DNA from: Phytopythium helicoides
Taxonomy: Eukaryota; Oomycota; Peronosporomycetes; Pythiales; Pythiaceae
Direction: 5' to 3'
Length of the DNA stretch: 64,000 bases
Assembly: GCA_024867545.1 (NCBI GenBank)
Contig: JANFNE010000006.1
Span: 1,510,001 to 1,574,000 of the forward strand
Within the stretch, counting starts at the first letter, position 1, and the number at the start of each line of letters is the position of its first letter. Position numbers and translations under genes: made by a program. Below the pieces are notes generated by a model. That model searched no databases and was not told where the DNA came from. It worked only from the letters and a program-made list of their open reading frames with translations. This document shows, piece by piece, positions 1 through 10,489 of this stretch.

Positions 1-1791
1 TGCACCGACGTCGGGTGCTGCAGCGGGTTCAGGCTCCAGCCCTTCTTGGCCATGGCGTCGCTGACCTTAAGCACATTGACGCCATCGCCACGGAAGCAGA
101 CGACCATCACGAGCGGGTCGCCCACGAGCTTCAAGCCGGGGATCTTGGGGATGCCGGCCTTGATCACGTCGGCCGTCTCGAGGATGGCTGCCGTGGTCTT
201 CATGAAGCCCTCGTAGCCGAGACGCACCATAGACGGCCCACGCGGCGGCGCTGAGTGCACCCGGACGGCTGCCCGCGAGCGTCGGCGTCACGTACAGGCC
301 GCCAGTCCAGTCCGGGTAGGCGAAGTACTGGTGGCGACGCAGCTCCTGGTTGCGGTACAGCACGACCGACGTGCCCTTGGCGGCGTAGCCGTACTTGTGG
401 GTGTCACACGACATGCTCGTGACGCCCGGCAGCGCAAAGTCGAACTTGGGAGCTTGCGCAGCTGCTTGGCGAACGGCAGGATGAAGCCGCCGAGGCAGCA
501 GTCGACGTGGAGACCGACGTCGTTCTGCTTGGCGATCTTGGACAGCTCCTCGATGTCGTCGATGATGCCGTGCGGGAAGTTGGGTGCGCTCGCGTAGATC
601 ATGATCGTGTTGGCCGTCAGGTTCCACCGCACAGGCGTCCACGTCGGCCTGCATCGTCTTGTGATTCATGGGCACCTTGATGAGCTTAATGCCGAGGATC
701 TCGCACGCCTTGTCGATTGCGGCGTGCGCCGTCACGCACGCAATGATCTCGGGGCTCGTGATACCGTGCACGTGGCGGTAGTACTCGCGGTGTGTCTTGG
801 TGGCAAGGAAGATGCTCTCCGTGCCGCCCGAGCTGAGCGTGCCGCACACGTTGGTGTCGCCGCCGTTGACGAGGCTGGCCGTCATGGCGATGACCTCAGC
901 CTCGAACTTGTTGACCGCCGGCCAGATGTCAGGCGTGCAGCGGGTTGGACACGGAGAAGAGCGCGTAGGCCTTGTTGAGCACGTCCAGGTGGCTCTTCTC
1001 GCCGTGGTAGACGGCGCCCGAGACGAGTCCGTCCTGCCAGCGCTTGTCCGAGTCGCCCTGCGAGCTTCTCCATGAGCGCGACGAGCGCCTGGTCGTCCAT
1101 GCCCTTGGCGGGGAGCGCGCGCAGCTTGCCGGCGGGCGATGGCTCTGCGCTGATCTCCTCCTGGTCGTCCTGCGCCTTGTGCAGCGAGTGCTCAATGTCG
1201 CGCTCGATCTTCTTGATCTCGCTGGCCACGCGGCCCGAGATGACTGGCAGCGTGCGCATCACGCTCACGACGGAGCCGCCCACGATGTTGAGCACGCGCT
1301 TGCGCGACACGTAGCGCAGCTTGCGCAGCGTGTCGACGACGTATCCGAGCGCGAGCAGCAGTGCGACGGCGCCGATTGTGTCGCCCACGACGGCCTCGGC
1401 CAGCGGCACCTGCTCGCCAACGGCATCCCAGACGGTGCGCAGCACGCTGCGGGCGGGCGTCTCGGCCTCAAGCAGCAGCAGGTAGCGGTAGTAAGGCGCC
1501 GGCGAGCACGAGCCCCGGGAAGAGCTTGCTCAGCAGGCGGTCGACGTTGCACACGCGCCGCAGCGACGCGTACACGAGCGCCAGCGCCAGCAGCGCGCCC
1601 GCCACGTTGTGGGAAGGCGCCTGGTCGGCGCCGGTTGAGGCCGCGGCGGCCTGCACGAGCGCCTGCACCGACAGCATGCGGGAGGAGGAGGGCTGGGGGC
1701 GGGCGGGGCTTGAGCTGGAGGCCGCGAGTTGCGAAGTGAGCGAGGCGCCGCTACGTTGCGGCGCCCCGAGCGTCGCGAGAGAGCGCTGCAT
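1..1791 (-). CDS. SGPL1: Sphingosine-1-phosphate lyase, partial at left edge and interrupted by frameshifts
   Basis: This PLP-dependent ER enzyme cleaves phosphorylated sphingoid bases. An N-terminal hydrophobic stretch (about 1480-1640) fits the membrane anchor. The lyase core follows, with [27 protein letters not shown] and the PLP-lysine motif [11 protein letters not shown] near 400. The last visible residues, around [14 protein letters not shown], run off the window, so the C-terminus is missing. The start is ATG at 1791; ATG at 1677 is an alternative. Conserved sequence passes between frames near 1495, 1060, 940, 635, 455 and 232, so no single frame covers the gene. Family identity is retained on both sides of every break, which suggests indel errors or very recent decay. 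No long intron is needed. Confidence 0.85.
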
Positions 1792-2290
1792 GGACTAATC
1801 GCTGGAACGGCGCGAGGTGTTTAGTCCGACCATAGGGACTGGATACGGCATCGCTCGCGGCGAGGATGGAGTATGGGAGGTCTCTACTGATACTATATAC
1901 AATAATGATGATATGAATTCGTAGACGGAATCGGAAGACAGGTACGTTGAGGTGGATGGAGATCATCGCTGGAAGTGTTCAACGCCTGCGACCGAGAGTG
2001 ACCCCCGCATAGTCGGGCCAAGTCTCCGAATCCACCTTTGTCCCATTTCGGCACGTACCGTTCGCGTGCCGAATTCTCAGTACTTCTCGATGAGTCCGCC
2101 CTCTAATCCCGTCCCGACTCGCTGTATCCTCCCGCGCAACTGCCGCCGCTCAGCAATCCGGGGCGGACGAAGCACCCGCCTGGCGGACGAAGCGCGGCCG
2201 GACGAAGCCTCGGCGCAGCCGCACGGGCGGACGAAGCCTCTGGGCGGTGGACGGAGCCAGCGGGCGAGCGGACGAAGCCAACGGGTGGCG
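1792..2290. other. Intergenic region between divergent S1P lyase and rhomboid genes
   Basis: About 500 bp between two divergently transcribed genes, so it should hold both promoters. The left half is AT-rich around 1880-1915. The right half is GC-rich and contains the CGGACGAAGC repeat listed separately. No convincing coding sequence was seen. Confidence 0.6.
2162..2280 (+). repeat. Imperfect interspersed decamer repeat CGGACGAAGC
   Basis: The unit CGGACGAAGC recurs at about 2164, 2183, 2199, 2228 and 2269, with a variant GGACGGAGC near 2249. The units sit immediately before the rhomboid start codon. Spacing is irregular (15-41 nt), so it is not a simple tandem array. It could be a promoter element cluster or a decayed minisatellite. 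Confidence 0.6.
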
Positions 2291-3748
2291 ATGCTGGGCA
2301 GGCAGCGGCGCGCGCGCGGCGGGCAGGGCGTGGCGCTGCTGCTGCTGCTGGCGCGGCAGATCCAGCGGCTCGAGCGCAAGCCGCCGGTCACGCTCGCGCT
2401 CATGGGTGCGTGGCGGCTGCTGGCTGGGCGCGGAATGCTGGCTGACGAGTGCGTTGGCGCGCAGCGCTCATGTGCTACCTGCACGTCCAGCACGCGCGTT
2501 ACGAGCGCTGGTTCAAGCCGCTCTACCTGTGCGTCTGTGTGGCCGACGTCTTCCCGCGGCGGCGGTTTAGTCCTCGCAACGGCGCCGACTAAACTAACGC
2601 CTGCCCTTTACGCTGTGTTTGCTGCCTGCGCGGACTTGAAGATGCCCCGACAGGATAATCTACGGCGGGGAGCTGAGCCGCGTTGTCGCGTCGGCCTTCC
2701 TGCACGTTGACGACCTGCATCTCTACCACAACATGTGCGATTAGTACGTGGCTGCCTGCCGAGAGGCGGAAAGACTCAACATCTCGTCGCTTTCAGGATG
2801 TCGTTCCTATGGAAGGGATACAACCTCGAACACAAGCTCGGGGGGCTAAAGTTTCTCGCCGTCGTTGGGTTCCTCCTCGTGCTCTCGCACGCACTGGTCA
2901 TCGTCGTGGCGCTCGCACTCGCCTCGCTGTTTCATGAACCGGTGGGTCCTCCAGCTGATTGCTGAGCTTTGAGGTTGAAGCGACCCATTGCTCACCCGCT
3001 GTGTGGTGCAGGCTCCTCTCCACCAGTGCAGTATCGGGTTCTCGGGCGTCCTCTTCGCTCTCAAGGTGGGTGCACACTCTTGCGCGCGCTCTGATCGCTC
3101 TATGCAAGGCGCACCCACATGGACCTTGTGCTCATCTCAAATCACCGTGAGGTGATGTATCACGTGATAGGTTCTGCTCAATCACGATTCTCCGGCGACA
3201 TCGAGCGTCTATGGCTTCCGCGTGCCCACCAAGTACGCCGCGTGGCTGGAGCTGGTCGTGATCCACTGTGCTCGTGCCTCGATCGTCTTTCATGGGCCAC
3301 ATGTGTGGCATCCTGGCAGGTGTGCTCGCTGCTGCCTCGGAATGCTTTGTACTGTTGCTTTTGGGCTCACAGCTTTGGATTGACTCCTCATCTAGGCTAC
3401 ATGTACGTGCACTCGCCTGGGATCCAGCGATCACTCTCGACAGTCGCCCGAACAGTCGAACAGTTCGCTCGCAGAGCTGCTCGTTCCAGCGGCGCGTGCC
3501 GAGCCTCGCAGCAGCACTGCTCTCGCTCTCCTGCTGCTGCTGCTCGAGTGAATACTCGATTCGAGTCGGACGAGGAGCTCGCTCGGCGACTGCAGGAAGA
3601 GGAGTTTCTCGCCGCGGAAGCTCGCCCTCGCGCGTCCTCGCGGGGCTCTCGCGACAATCCAATCCCCGTAGACGTCGATCCGCAGCCTATTGACGCCAAC
3701 GAGCTTCGTCGTCGACGGCTCGCGAGGCTTGGTGGGGCGAGCAGGTAG
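2291..3748 (+). CDS. RHBDL4-like rhomboid intramembrane protease with ubiquitin/VCP-binding-like tail
   Basis: Exons read 2291-2405, 2465-2564, 2654-2734, 2797-2941, 3012-3065 and a following exon, ending at TAG 3748; phases agree through the first five. The protein has KPPVTLAL, then ASAFLHVDDLHLYHNM and LWKGYNLE. The catalytic serine is in GFSGVLFALK (exon 5) and the catalytic histidine in GHMCGILAG (about 3294). The order matches RHBDD1/RHBDL4, the ER rhomboid of protein quality control. The cytosolic tail has a UIM-like SDEELARRLQEEE and a polybasic ELRRRRLARL resembling a VCP-binding motif; those roles are inference. A 1-nt indel near 3292 separates PTKYAAWLEL from GHMCGILAG. The last intron lies near 3322-3401. 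Confidence 0.8.
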
Positions 3749-3964
3749 AACACGTTGAACCCTCCATAATGCATAGGCGCGTGCCGCATCGAGTGTAGCG
3801 TGTCCATCGAGAGTAGCAGGTGATGACGGCGGAAACTGCTGAATCCGCCGATCTCAGTGAGAACAACCGAGCGTCACGCGCGGCATTGGCTCCAGTCTAG
3901 GAGCGGCAGCCAGAAGAGAAGGCCAGAAGCGAAGCAGCAGCAGCAGGAGAAGCAGCGGACGGAG

Positions 3965-5101
3965 ATGCGGAGGCACCGTGCGCGCCAGGGCGGACTGGCG
4001 GCCGCGCTGCTGAGCGCAGCGTGGCACGTCGTGTGGAAGCTGCAGCTGTTCGCGGTCGGCGCGCTGCACCTTGCTCTTCTCGAGCGACAAGCAGCGCAGG
4101 AAGCTGAGCGCGCCGCTCCGGCCTGCCTCTGGGACGCTGTCGCCCGCGTTCACGGCCTGTACGACTGCACTCGGACTCGGGCAACGGCTGGGAGAGCGAG
4201 GCGGCCGAGGCAGAGGCCATCCGCAGGCAGAAGCGTGTCATCTTCGTGCGCCACGCAGAGTCCGAGTGGAACGTGGTCTTCAACCGCGGCGTGCTCTGGC
4301 GTGCGGTCGTCAACTTCTGCCGCGCCGTTGTGCGCGAGTGGCTCTTGCTCCCCACGAGCGACTCGGTCTTCATCGACTCGCCGCTCAGTCGCAGAGGGCT
4401 CTTCCAGGCGCAGACGCTGCAGGAGCAGCTCGTGGAGCCGTCGCTGCGGCTTGGCTCAAGCGACGAGAATGATCCTGCTGGTACGCAGCAACTCGTCCTC
4501 CTCCCATCATCGTCGCAAGCACCAGCATCCGTCCACTCACGGATCACAAGAACGCTCGCTACTGCGCTACCTCTGCTGTCCCATGCCGGGGAGCATTGTG
4601 GTGGCCTCAAACCTCCGTCGAGCCATTGACACAGCCCGCATTGCTTCTGCCTCGCGACTTGACGTTCCCGGTGAGAAGATCCACATCCTGTCGTGTCTCC
4701 AAGAGATCGGTCGCAACATTGACACGCTTGCGCTAAGTGAAGCGTATGCGATCGAGTCGTTGGCGTTGACGCGCTCAGTGCGGGATGAAAAGCACCATGA
4801 CGAGCTATTCAACGTGTCTGAGAACCACGGGAACAAGGCTATACTGGGCTCGGGGCGTGACCGTCTTGAGCGGTTCGCTCAGTGGGTTTTTCAGCAGCCG
4901 CAGGACGTGGTGGTCGTCTACGGCCACTCGCTCTGGTTTCGTTCGTTTTGCCAAGAGTATTTCCCACGGGAAGTCTACCATGAAGCCAAGTCGACGAAGC
5001 TTCCTAACTGCGGCGTCGCGAGTTTCCTATTGGAGATGAAGGGTGGGAAGACAGACGGTAAATTCCGCATCCGCCCCGAGAGCTACCAGCATTTGATCTA
5101 A
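3965..5101 (+). CDS. Histidine phosphatase (phosphoglycerate-mutase-like) superfamily protein
   Basis: The RHG-type motif VRHAESEWN lies at about 4245. NLRRAIDTARIAS, LQEIGRNID and VVVYGHSLWFR (second catalytic His near 4925) follow in the order expected for the superfamily. The substrate cannot be read from sequence. An N-terminal hydrophobic stretch (about 3990-4080) may anchor or target the protein. An intron at about 4481-4549 (gtacgc to cacaag) joins DENDPA to ERSLLRYL. Upstream of the RHG motif the reading moves through three frames (near 4070 and 4175), consistent with two 1-nt indels. It converges with the second rhomboid gene, with fewer than 60 bp between stop codons. Confidence 0.75.
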   Translation: MRRHRARQGGLAAALLSAAWHVVWKLQLFAVGALHLALLERQAAQEAERAAPACLWDAVARVHGLYDCTRTRATAGRARRPRQRPSAGRSVSSSCATQSPSGTWSSTAACSGVRSSTSAAPLCASGSCSPRATRSSSTRRSVAEGSSRRRRCRSSSWSRRCGLAQATRMILLVRSNSSSSHHRRKHQHPSTHGSQERSLLRYLCCPMPGSIVVASNLRRAIDTARIASASRLDVPGEKIHILSCLQEIGRNIDTLALSEAYAIESLALTRSVRDEKHHDELFNVSENHGNKAILGSGRDRLERFAQWVFQQPQDVVVVYGHSLWFRSFCQEYFPREVYHEAKSTKLPNCGVASFLLEMKGGKTDGKFRIRPESYQHLI

Positions 5102-5158
5102 ATGGGTAGCATACCAACTACTGGAGCTGTGAAGTTTCCACGTTAGAACAATTACATG

Positions 5159-6406
5159 TCAACGCTGCCTAAACACGCGCTTGCCGAGATTTTTGATGCC
5201 CTCGACTGTGCGCCTCATGCGGGATGGTTTCTTTGATAGACCCAACAATTCTAGCATGTATGCACCCGCGCCTTTCGATTTCGTGAGTACCAGAGTTGCT
5301 GGTGGAGTGATTGTGTAGATATAACCTGGAAACAACAAGGAGGATGTTAAGGGAAAAAATGGTGGTACAAATCAATCAATGTAGGCACGTTCGGACCAGC
5401 GGTGACGCCGCAGAGTTGAGTCGCCAGAGGAAGTTTTGGCATGAAGATGTACATCCCCAGCAGTTCGAGCCACGCTGCGTACTTGGTCGGGACGGAGATG
5501 TTGTACATCCTCGTAAAAGTTTGGGCATTGTGGTTGAGAATCACCTGGCGTTTCAGAGACCATTAGTTTGTCGATACTAGTGATGAAACTTTGCGCGTTC
5601 ATACCTTGAGTGCACAAATGACGCCCGAGAAACCAACGTGGCATTCATATATCGTGCCCTGTCAAGGATGAAAAATGCATGCAAGCTGATTGGCAACTCG
5701 ATGGTAGCAGCATCTGTAAAGCACTTCGTACGCTCAAAAGGAACGCGTATCGAGCGATTATGTACGCCGTTGCAACCACCAATAACTGGGAGAGCACAAC
5801 GAGGTATAGCACTAGTGGCTGCAAAGTGGATGCTCCCGTGTTTCTTCTCGAGATTGTAGCCCTTCCAGAGCAGCGAGAGCCTACAGCATTAGGCAGTGTT
5901 AGAATTCTAGATAAGAAAAATAAGCACACATCAAACAAAACGTGCATGTTGTGGTAGAGCTGCAGCTCATCCTGATGAAGGAATGGTGCAACAAATATCC
6001 GCCGAATCTCCTGGCTGACAACGACTCGATCTGGGCAGCTACAGGTCACGCCATGAGATCGAACCCAAGACGGATCCACAAAAAAAAATAACTCGCACAG
6101 AGAGAACGCTGCAAACAGCGACGGCACGCGCGACAGCTGCAAGTGCGCACAGTACATGACCCCTGCACCAGCGTTAGCCTCAAGCCCTCCTCAAATTCCA
6201 CCTAGGACAACTCCATCACCGATCATGGCGAGCGTCACTGGCGGCTTGGGGTCCATGGCCTGCACGGCGCCGAGCAGCGCCACGACGGGTCCCGGCAGCT
6301 CCGAGGGCTGTGCGCCACCTGCAAAAGCCGCGCCTGGGCCATCCGCGGGCCCTGCGGCGTCTCCATGAGGCCGAGCCGCGGACTTCTTCCCCCAGCGCCA
6401 CCGCAT
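5159..6406 (-). CDS. Rhomboid paralogue lacking the catalytic histidine (probable pseudoprotease or pseudogene)
   Basis: It is homologous along its length to the rhomboid at 2291-3748 and shares intron positions: KPPVTLAMIG, RRIFVAPFLHQDELQLYHNM, LLWKGYNLEKKHG, GFSGVICALK and PTKYAAWLELL. The serine motif GFSG is kept. At the histidine position, where the paralogue has GHMCGILAG, this gene reads TQLCGVTAG (codon CAA, about 5415). The C-terminus ends soon after GYIYTITPP and lacks the UIM-like and polybasic motifs. The intron after HLYHN/M uses a GC donor where the paralogue uses GT. A 1-nt frameshift follows the YNLEKKHGS segment near 5820. The start is ATG 6406; the N-terminus is Gly/Ala-rich. 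Confidence 0.7.
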
Positions 6407-6965
6407 CTTCACCCTCGTGCTGAGTCGAATTCTCTGCCACAAGGTTGGTACTTTTGGTGCGGCCCTGTGGAAATGGATCGCAGACAACAGTGGGATTGAA
6501 GCTGCGTGAGTGGCACAGCGTGGATGGCTCACTGAGCGAGGGTGGGATGCAAACTAGAGGAATGAGAGCCACACGAGCGATGCTGACGCAGCCGCCGCCG
6601 GGAAGAAAGAGATGGGGCACATTACTGCAGCTGAGCCCTGACCAGACCGAGTCGGTCACCGATCGCTCCCATCATGGCATTCTTGAACGTAGCATAGCTC
6701 ACGCTGGGTGACTGCTCGTCTGGGCGCGTTGAAAACGTCTGCTGCTGGTATCCACTCTAGTAACTTGAGCTCCCCGTGGCTCCGGATGGGCCACAAGAAA
6801 CTGAGAAGTGTGGCGGTAGTGCAAGGCTAGCGATCTGTAAGGTAAGAATACCCTTAGAGTGCTCTGATGCGTGATGCCGAATTCACGCACCACTACTCCC
6901 CAACGATTGCCATACTCGACTTTCCGCGGCGCCAAAAGATTCGGCTGTCTTGACTCGCATCGAAG
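6407..6965. other. Intergenic region
   Basis: Upstream of the minus-strand rhomboid and of a decayed plus-strand gene. No conserved coding motif or repeat was recognised in either direction; open frames here look incidental. Confidence 0.5.
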
Positions 6966-7700
6966 TTGGCTACAACTATCCCAGCAGACAACTTAATGAG
7001 TTGTGTCTACAAAGATGAGGAATTTCACCCGCTTCGAAACCGTCGGCAAATGTCTTATGTGAGAGAGTTGGCGATAGACCGCGTGACAATGGATCCTGAT
7101 CGACTGAAGCGGGGAGATTGTTACGTGAGTCCGTTGGCTAGAGCTCAGCGTTGCCTAGCAATTCCAGACATTTACGAGTCGACTGGTTATATGAAGTTCG
7201 CACTACTTTCCTATTATCTGATGCCAAGTCGTATGAAGTCAAAGCTGGCTACGACAATTTTCAATATGGTCTCATTGATGCTGCCCTTACACTACTGCTC
7301 AGCAGATGCATATCTGCATGAGTTGCCTTTTGTTTGGCAAGATTGCTTGTACATATAGTGCCATCGAGGTAGCAGTACTCAGCGAGGAATTCCCATTTGA
7401 AAGGAATGCACAACCGAGATTTGATTTCACTTAAGTTGGAGGATTCAGTCTAGGGATCCCAGGTGGAGAAGATATATGATGACGATGATTACCTGTTTGA
7501 GGAGGCACCAGCTCTGTTTTACGACACATCTATGTAAGTTGTTGATCCAACGACGCCTTTCCTCCGGAGCAAGTCCATTCCGGGATACGCTTTCAATGAT
7601 TATTTGTCAAAACAGCTATTTGGAATACGAAGAGAACAGTTATCGTGGTGTGCTCGATTCATGCTTGGACGTTTTTGCCGTTAACCAAGCCAGGAATTTG
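6966..7700 (+). pseudogene. Decayed unrecognised coding sequence
   Basis: Natural-looking protein sequence is spread across frames. One frame has YKDEEFHPLRNRRQ, DPDRLKRGDCYVSPL and RAQRCLAIPDIYESTGY. Another continues VRTTFLLSDAKSYEVKAGYD with FQYGLIDAALTLL. Farther on, KIYDDDDYLFEEAPALFYD and RSKSIPGYAFNDYL appear, separated by stops. The switching frames and in-frame stops suggest a decaying gene, perhaps for a membrane protein given hydrophobic stretches. I do not recognise the family. Sequencing indels or unread introns could explain part of the disruption. Confidence 0.4.
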
Positions 7701-8206
7701 AGGCGACATCGATGAAGTTATGGCACCCACACATCAACATTGGCACCTTGGTAAGTTTGCAAACACCGTCAGACGTTAGCCGTGGTTTCCGCAGACTTCC
7801 TAGCTTGTATCACTATATGCTTATCACTGTTAGGTGTGGCGCATTCGATCATCTTCTTTAGTTGCCCCTTCAACCTCCGTTCGTGGCAATGTATTCTAGT
7901 CCTTCTTCGCTTTTCTGCAAAACAGACAGATGAATTTATTGATTGTTCGCATCAGCAAAGAATCCTAGCTATGAGATAGTGATCTAGCAATGCATCATTC
8001 ATCTCACACTCGCTCCTTTCAGCATGAGATGCGATGAGAGCGCACGGCTCAATTTGGACGCTTCAAGTTGAAGTGTCCGTATAGAACTTTCGCGCCAACG
8101 TATCATTTTTATCCAATCCGCAACCTTCCCTGTCATTCGCGCATCATCGGCCGCTCTTCGCAAAACCTCTTGGCTTCGCTATACCCGGAGCTGCTGTACT
8201 GTCGTG
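7701..8206. other. Intergenic region
   Basis: About 500 bp, AT-richer than its neighbours, between the decayed gene and the RING-PHD gene. It may include further debris of the former (near 7740-7860) and the promoter of the latter. No clear feature was seen. Confidence 0.5.
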
Positions 8207-10318
8207 ATGGCAACCTCGACCGATGAAGCTGCCGCCGGCGCCGAGCCGCTCGCAGGCGACGACGACGTGGAGGACGTGGAGGCCGATGCGGTGCGCCGGT
8301 TTGACTTGACTTGAGTATGCAGCGCGGCTGACGATCGGCCGCTGGACGCAGTGCTGCATCTGCCAGGAGTTCGTGAACGTGCTGGCGCAGGGGTTCCTGC
8401 CGGCCTGCGACCACCGCTTCCACTTCGACTGCATCCTCTCGTGGGCCAAGGTCACCAACCTCTGCCCGCTCTGTCGCGCCAAGTTCAACCTCATCACGCG
8501 CGTGGACGCGGACGGCAAGGTCGTGCACCGCGAGAAGGTGGCGGACGTCAAGCAGGTCTTCCGCCCCGACCCCAGCGACCACGACATCGCCGCGCAGCTG
8601 CGGCTTGTGAGCGAGGCGCGCTGCCAGATATGCGGGTCGGGCGACGACGAGCACGTGCTGCTCATGTGCGAGGCGCCGGGCTGCGCGGTCTCGAACCACA
8701 CCTACTGCATTGGGCTGCGCGCCGTGCCGCACAGCGCCTGGTACTGCTCGCTGCATTCGTCGGCGGACGCTCGAGCCGCGAGCGATCTTATCGAGCGACC
8801 TGCGACCACGGTTTCGACGCGTCGACGCACGCGAAGACTCGCGACACTCATGTCGAACGTTCTCAGCAGCGTGCAAGCTGCAGAGATGCAAGAACCGGGC
8901 CGGGGAAATCGCCGCCGTGGACGCCAAGGCCGCGGGGCTTCAAATGCGGTAGAAGGGCGGCCTATCCGGGGCGCTGCCGCTGGGTATGCTCTGCGAATGT
9001 CACGAGAGCTCGAAATGGTGCAGCGTAGAGCAGACGCCATGTTTGCGCGTGGGGACCTAAACCAACCTTCTTTATACGAGTCACCAAGCCGTGCTAATCG
9101 CAGCGCGTACGCTGGGACGAGATCAACGAGTGCAGGATTATCCAGTATTGACCAAATGTGGGAAGACCATGACCGCAGTCGTCGAGAAATTATCTCACTG
9201 ATTGACGAAGAGGAAAAAAACGATATCGCGGACACTGCCCATTCTCCAGAGAGGAATCGCATTTCCAAGACACTTTTACCAGAATTCCGAGGGCTCGAAA
9301 AGCTGATGCTGGACGCGGTAAGTCATGACAACTACGCCTCATCAGTTACACTTCTTATCCCGAAGACAGCAAAGCTGCGACTGGTTTCTCGTGTAAAGGC
9401 ATTCTTCACAAAGCTCAATGAGCGAGAAGCACTGAAAGTGCTCGAGTTGGGCTGCCTTTCGATCATTCATAAATGGGTAAAGTCGCCAGATGACAGCCCG
9501 CCGAACCCTCAAGTGCTAGATGCAGTTCTTATCGTTCTGGACACGCTTCCGATCAAAAGAGTTCACATAGAAGAGGTACGTTACTTACACTCAATATTTG
9601 TTGGTTCAGCTTTGACCGGCGACTTGTGCTGCATTGACGAGGATAGGAGACTGGGTTTGTGGATACAATTAATAAGCTCGCTCGATCGCCAGCGATTGGA
9701 GGCGAGCATCGTGGCCGCGTCAAAGCAATCAGAGAGCGGCTCATCAAACTTCTTCCACCGCCTCCATCAAATGACCAGACTCGCGCTGTTCCGGACTGGC
9801 GAGAACAGCAACGCGAGCTGCAGGCTCGTGAAACAGCGGAGGAGTCGCAGCTTCCTCAGATTGCGGCATTCTCCATTCAGCGCGCCAAGGGAAAGCGCAA
9901 GCGCCAGCAAGAAGGGTACGTAAACTGTAATTTCCACGTGCTTGATTGTGCATACTTACGTTTTGTTGTGGTGTGAATGCATAGCTGGGTGGAGCCCGTT
10001 GTTGAATATGTCAAAGGAAAACTGTATCCTCTCTACAAGGACGGCGGTGCCAATGGTAGCCCCAAGCTGTCCAAGGAGCGATTCAAGTCTATCGTCAAAG
10101 AAGTGACAAATCTCTTCAAGAAAGAGGCGACTTCTTTCCAGTCGCCAATCATGTCGTCTGGTGCTTTGTCCAATCTCGCGAAAGACCGGCTCCGAAAACT
10201 CATCGACCAAGTCTACAAGTCGTCCAAGGGAAAACCTGGGCACGGTACTTCAGCAGTAGCCCTCGCTCCAATGCTCACTACCAGCTACTCGGCCCGCCCT
10301 CCGAGCCGTCCACGATGA
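8207..10318 (+). CDS. RING-PHD protein with TFIIS-N-like and SRI-like domains (PHRF1-like)
   Basis: A RING-H2-type finger (CCICQEF, then CDHRFHFDC and CPLC, 8352-8480) is followed by a PHD finger (CQICGSGDDEHVLLMCEAPG to WYCSLH, 8620-8755). The middle is charged and low in complexity. The stretch from about 9340 to 9760 (VKAFFTKLNEREALKVLEL, VLDTLPIKRVHIEE, TGFVDTINKLARS) resembles a TFIIS N-terminal domain. The C-terminus (EYVKGKLYPLYKDGG, LSKERFKSIVKEV) resembles the Set2-Rpb1-interacting domain of PHRF1. This suggests an E3 ligase or chromatin reader tied to elongating RNA polymerase II. Introns lie at about 9576-9646 and 9915-9984. The short first coding segment joins the RING only through a 1-nt frameshift near 8308. 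Confidence 0.75.
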
Positions 10319-10489
10319 ACCACTGCCCGTGTCGTAGGCAGCTTCAACTCGGTCCAACTCGCGCAACAAATAAACGGACATGTGGTTTTATAGTTCCCGC
10401 GCCTTCAGTACATAGGCTCGATGATATTTTCGAAAGCGCAATAGTTGAGCAGAGAGCCCCACGGGCAGGCGTCCTGCAGGAATCGCGCC
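10319..10489. other. Short intergenic gap with putative promoter of the membrane-adaptin-ear gene
   Basis: 171 bp separates two genes in the same orientation. No distinct motif was identified. The upstream gene's stop is at 10318 and the downstream ATG at 10490. Confidence 0.4.

Noticed and set aside
8291..8322. 32-nt GT-AG intron in the RING-PHD gene
   Set aside because: Too short for oomycete splicing and its removal leads directly to a stop; a 1-nt shift in GACTTGACTTGAG explains the join better.
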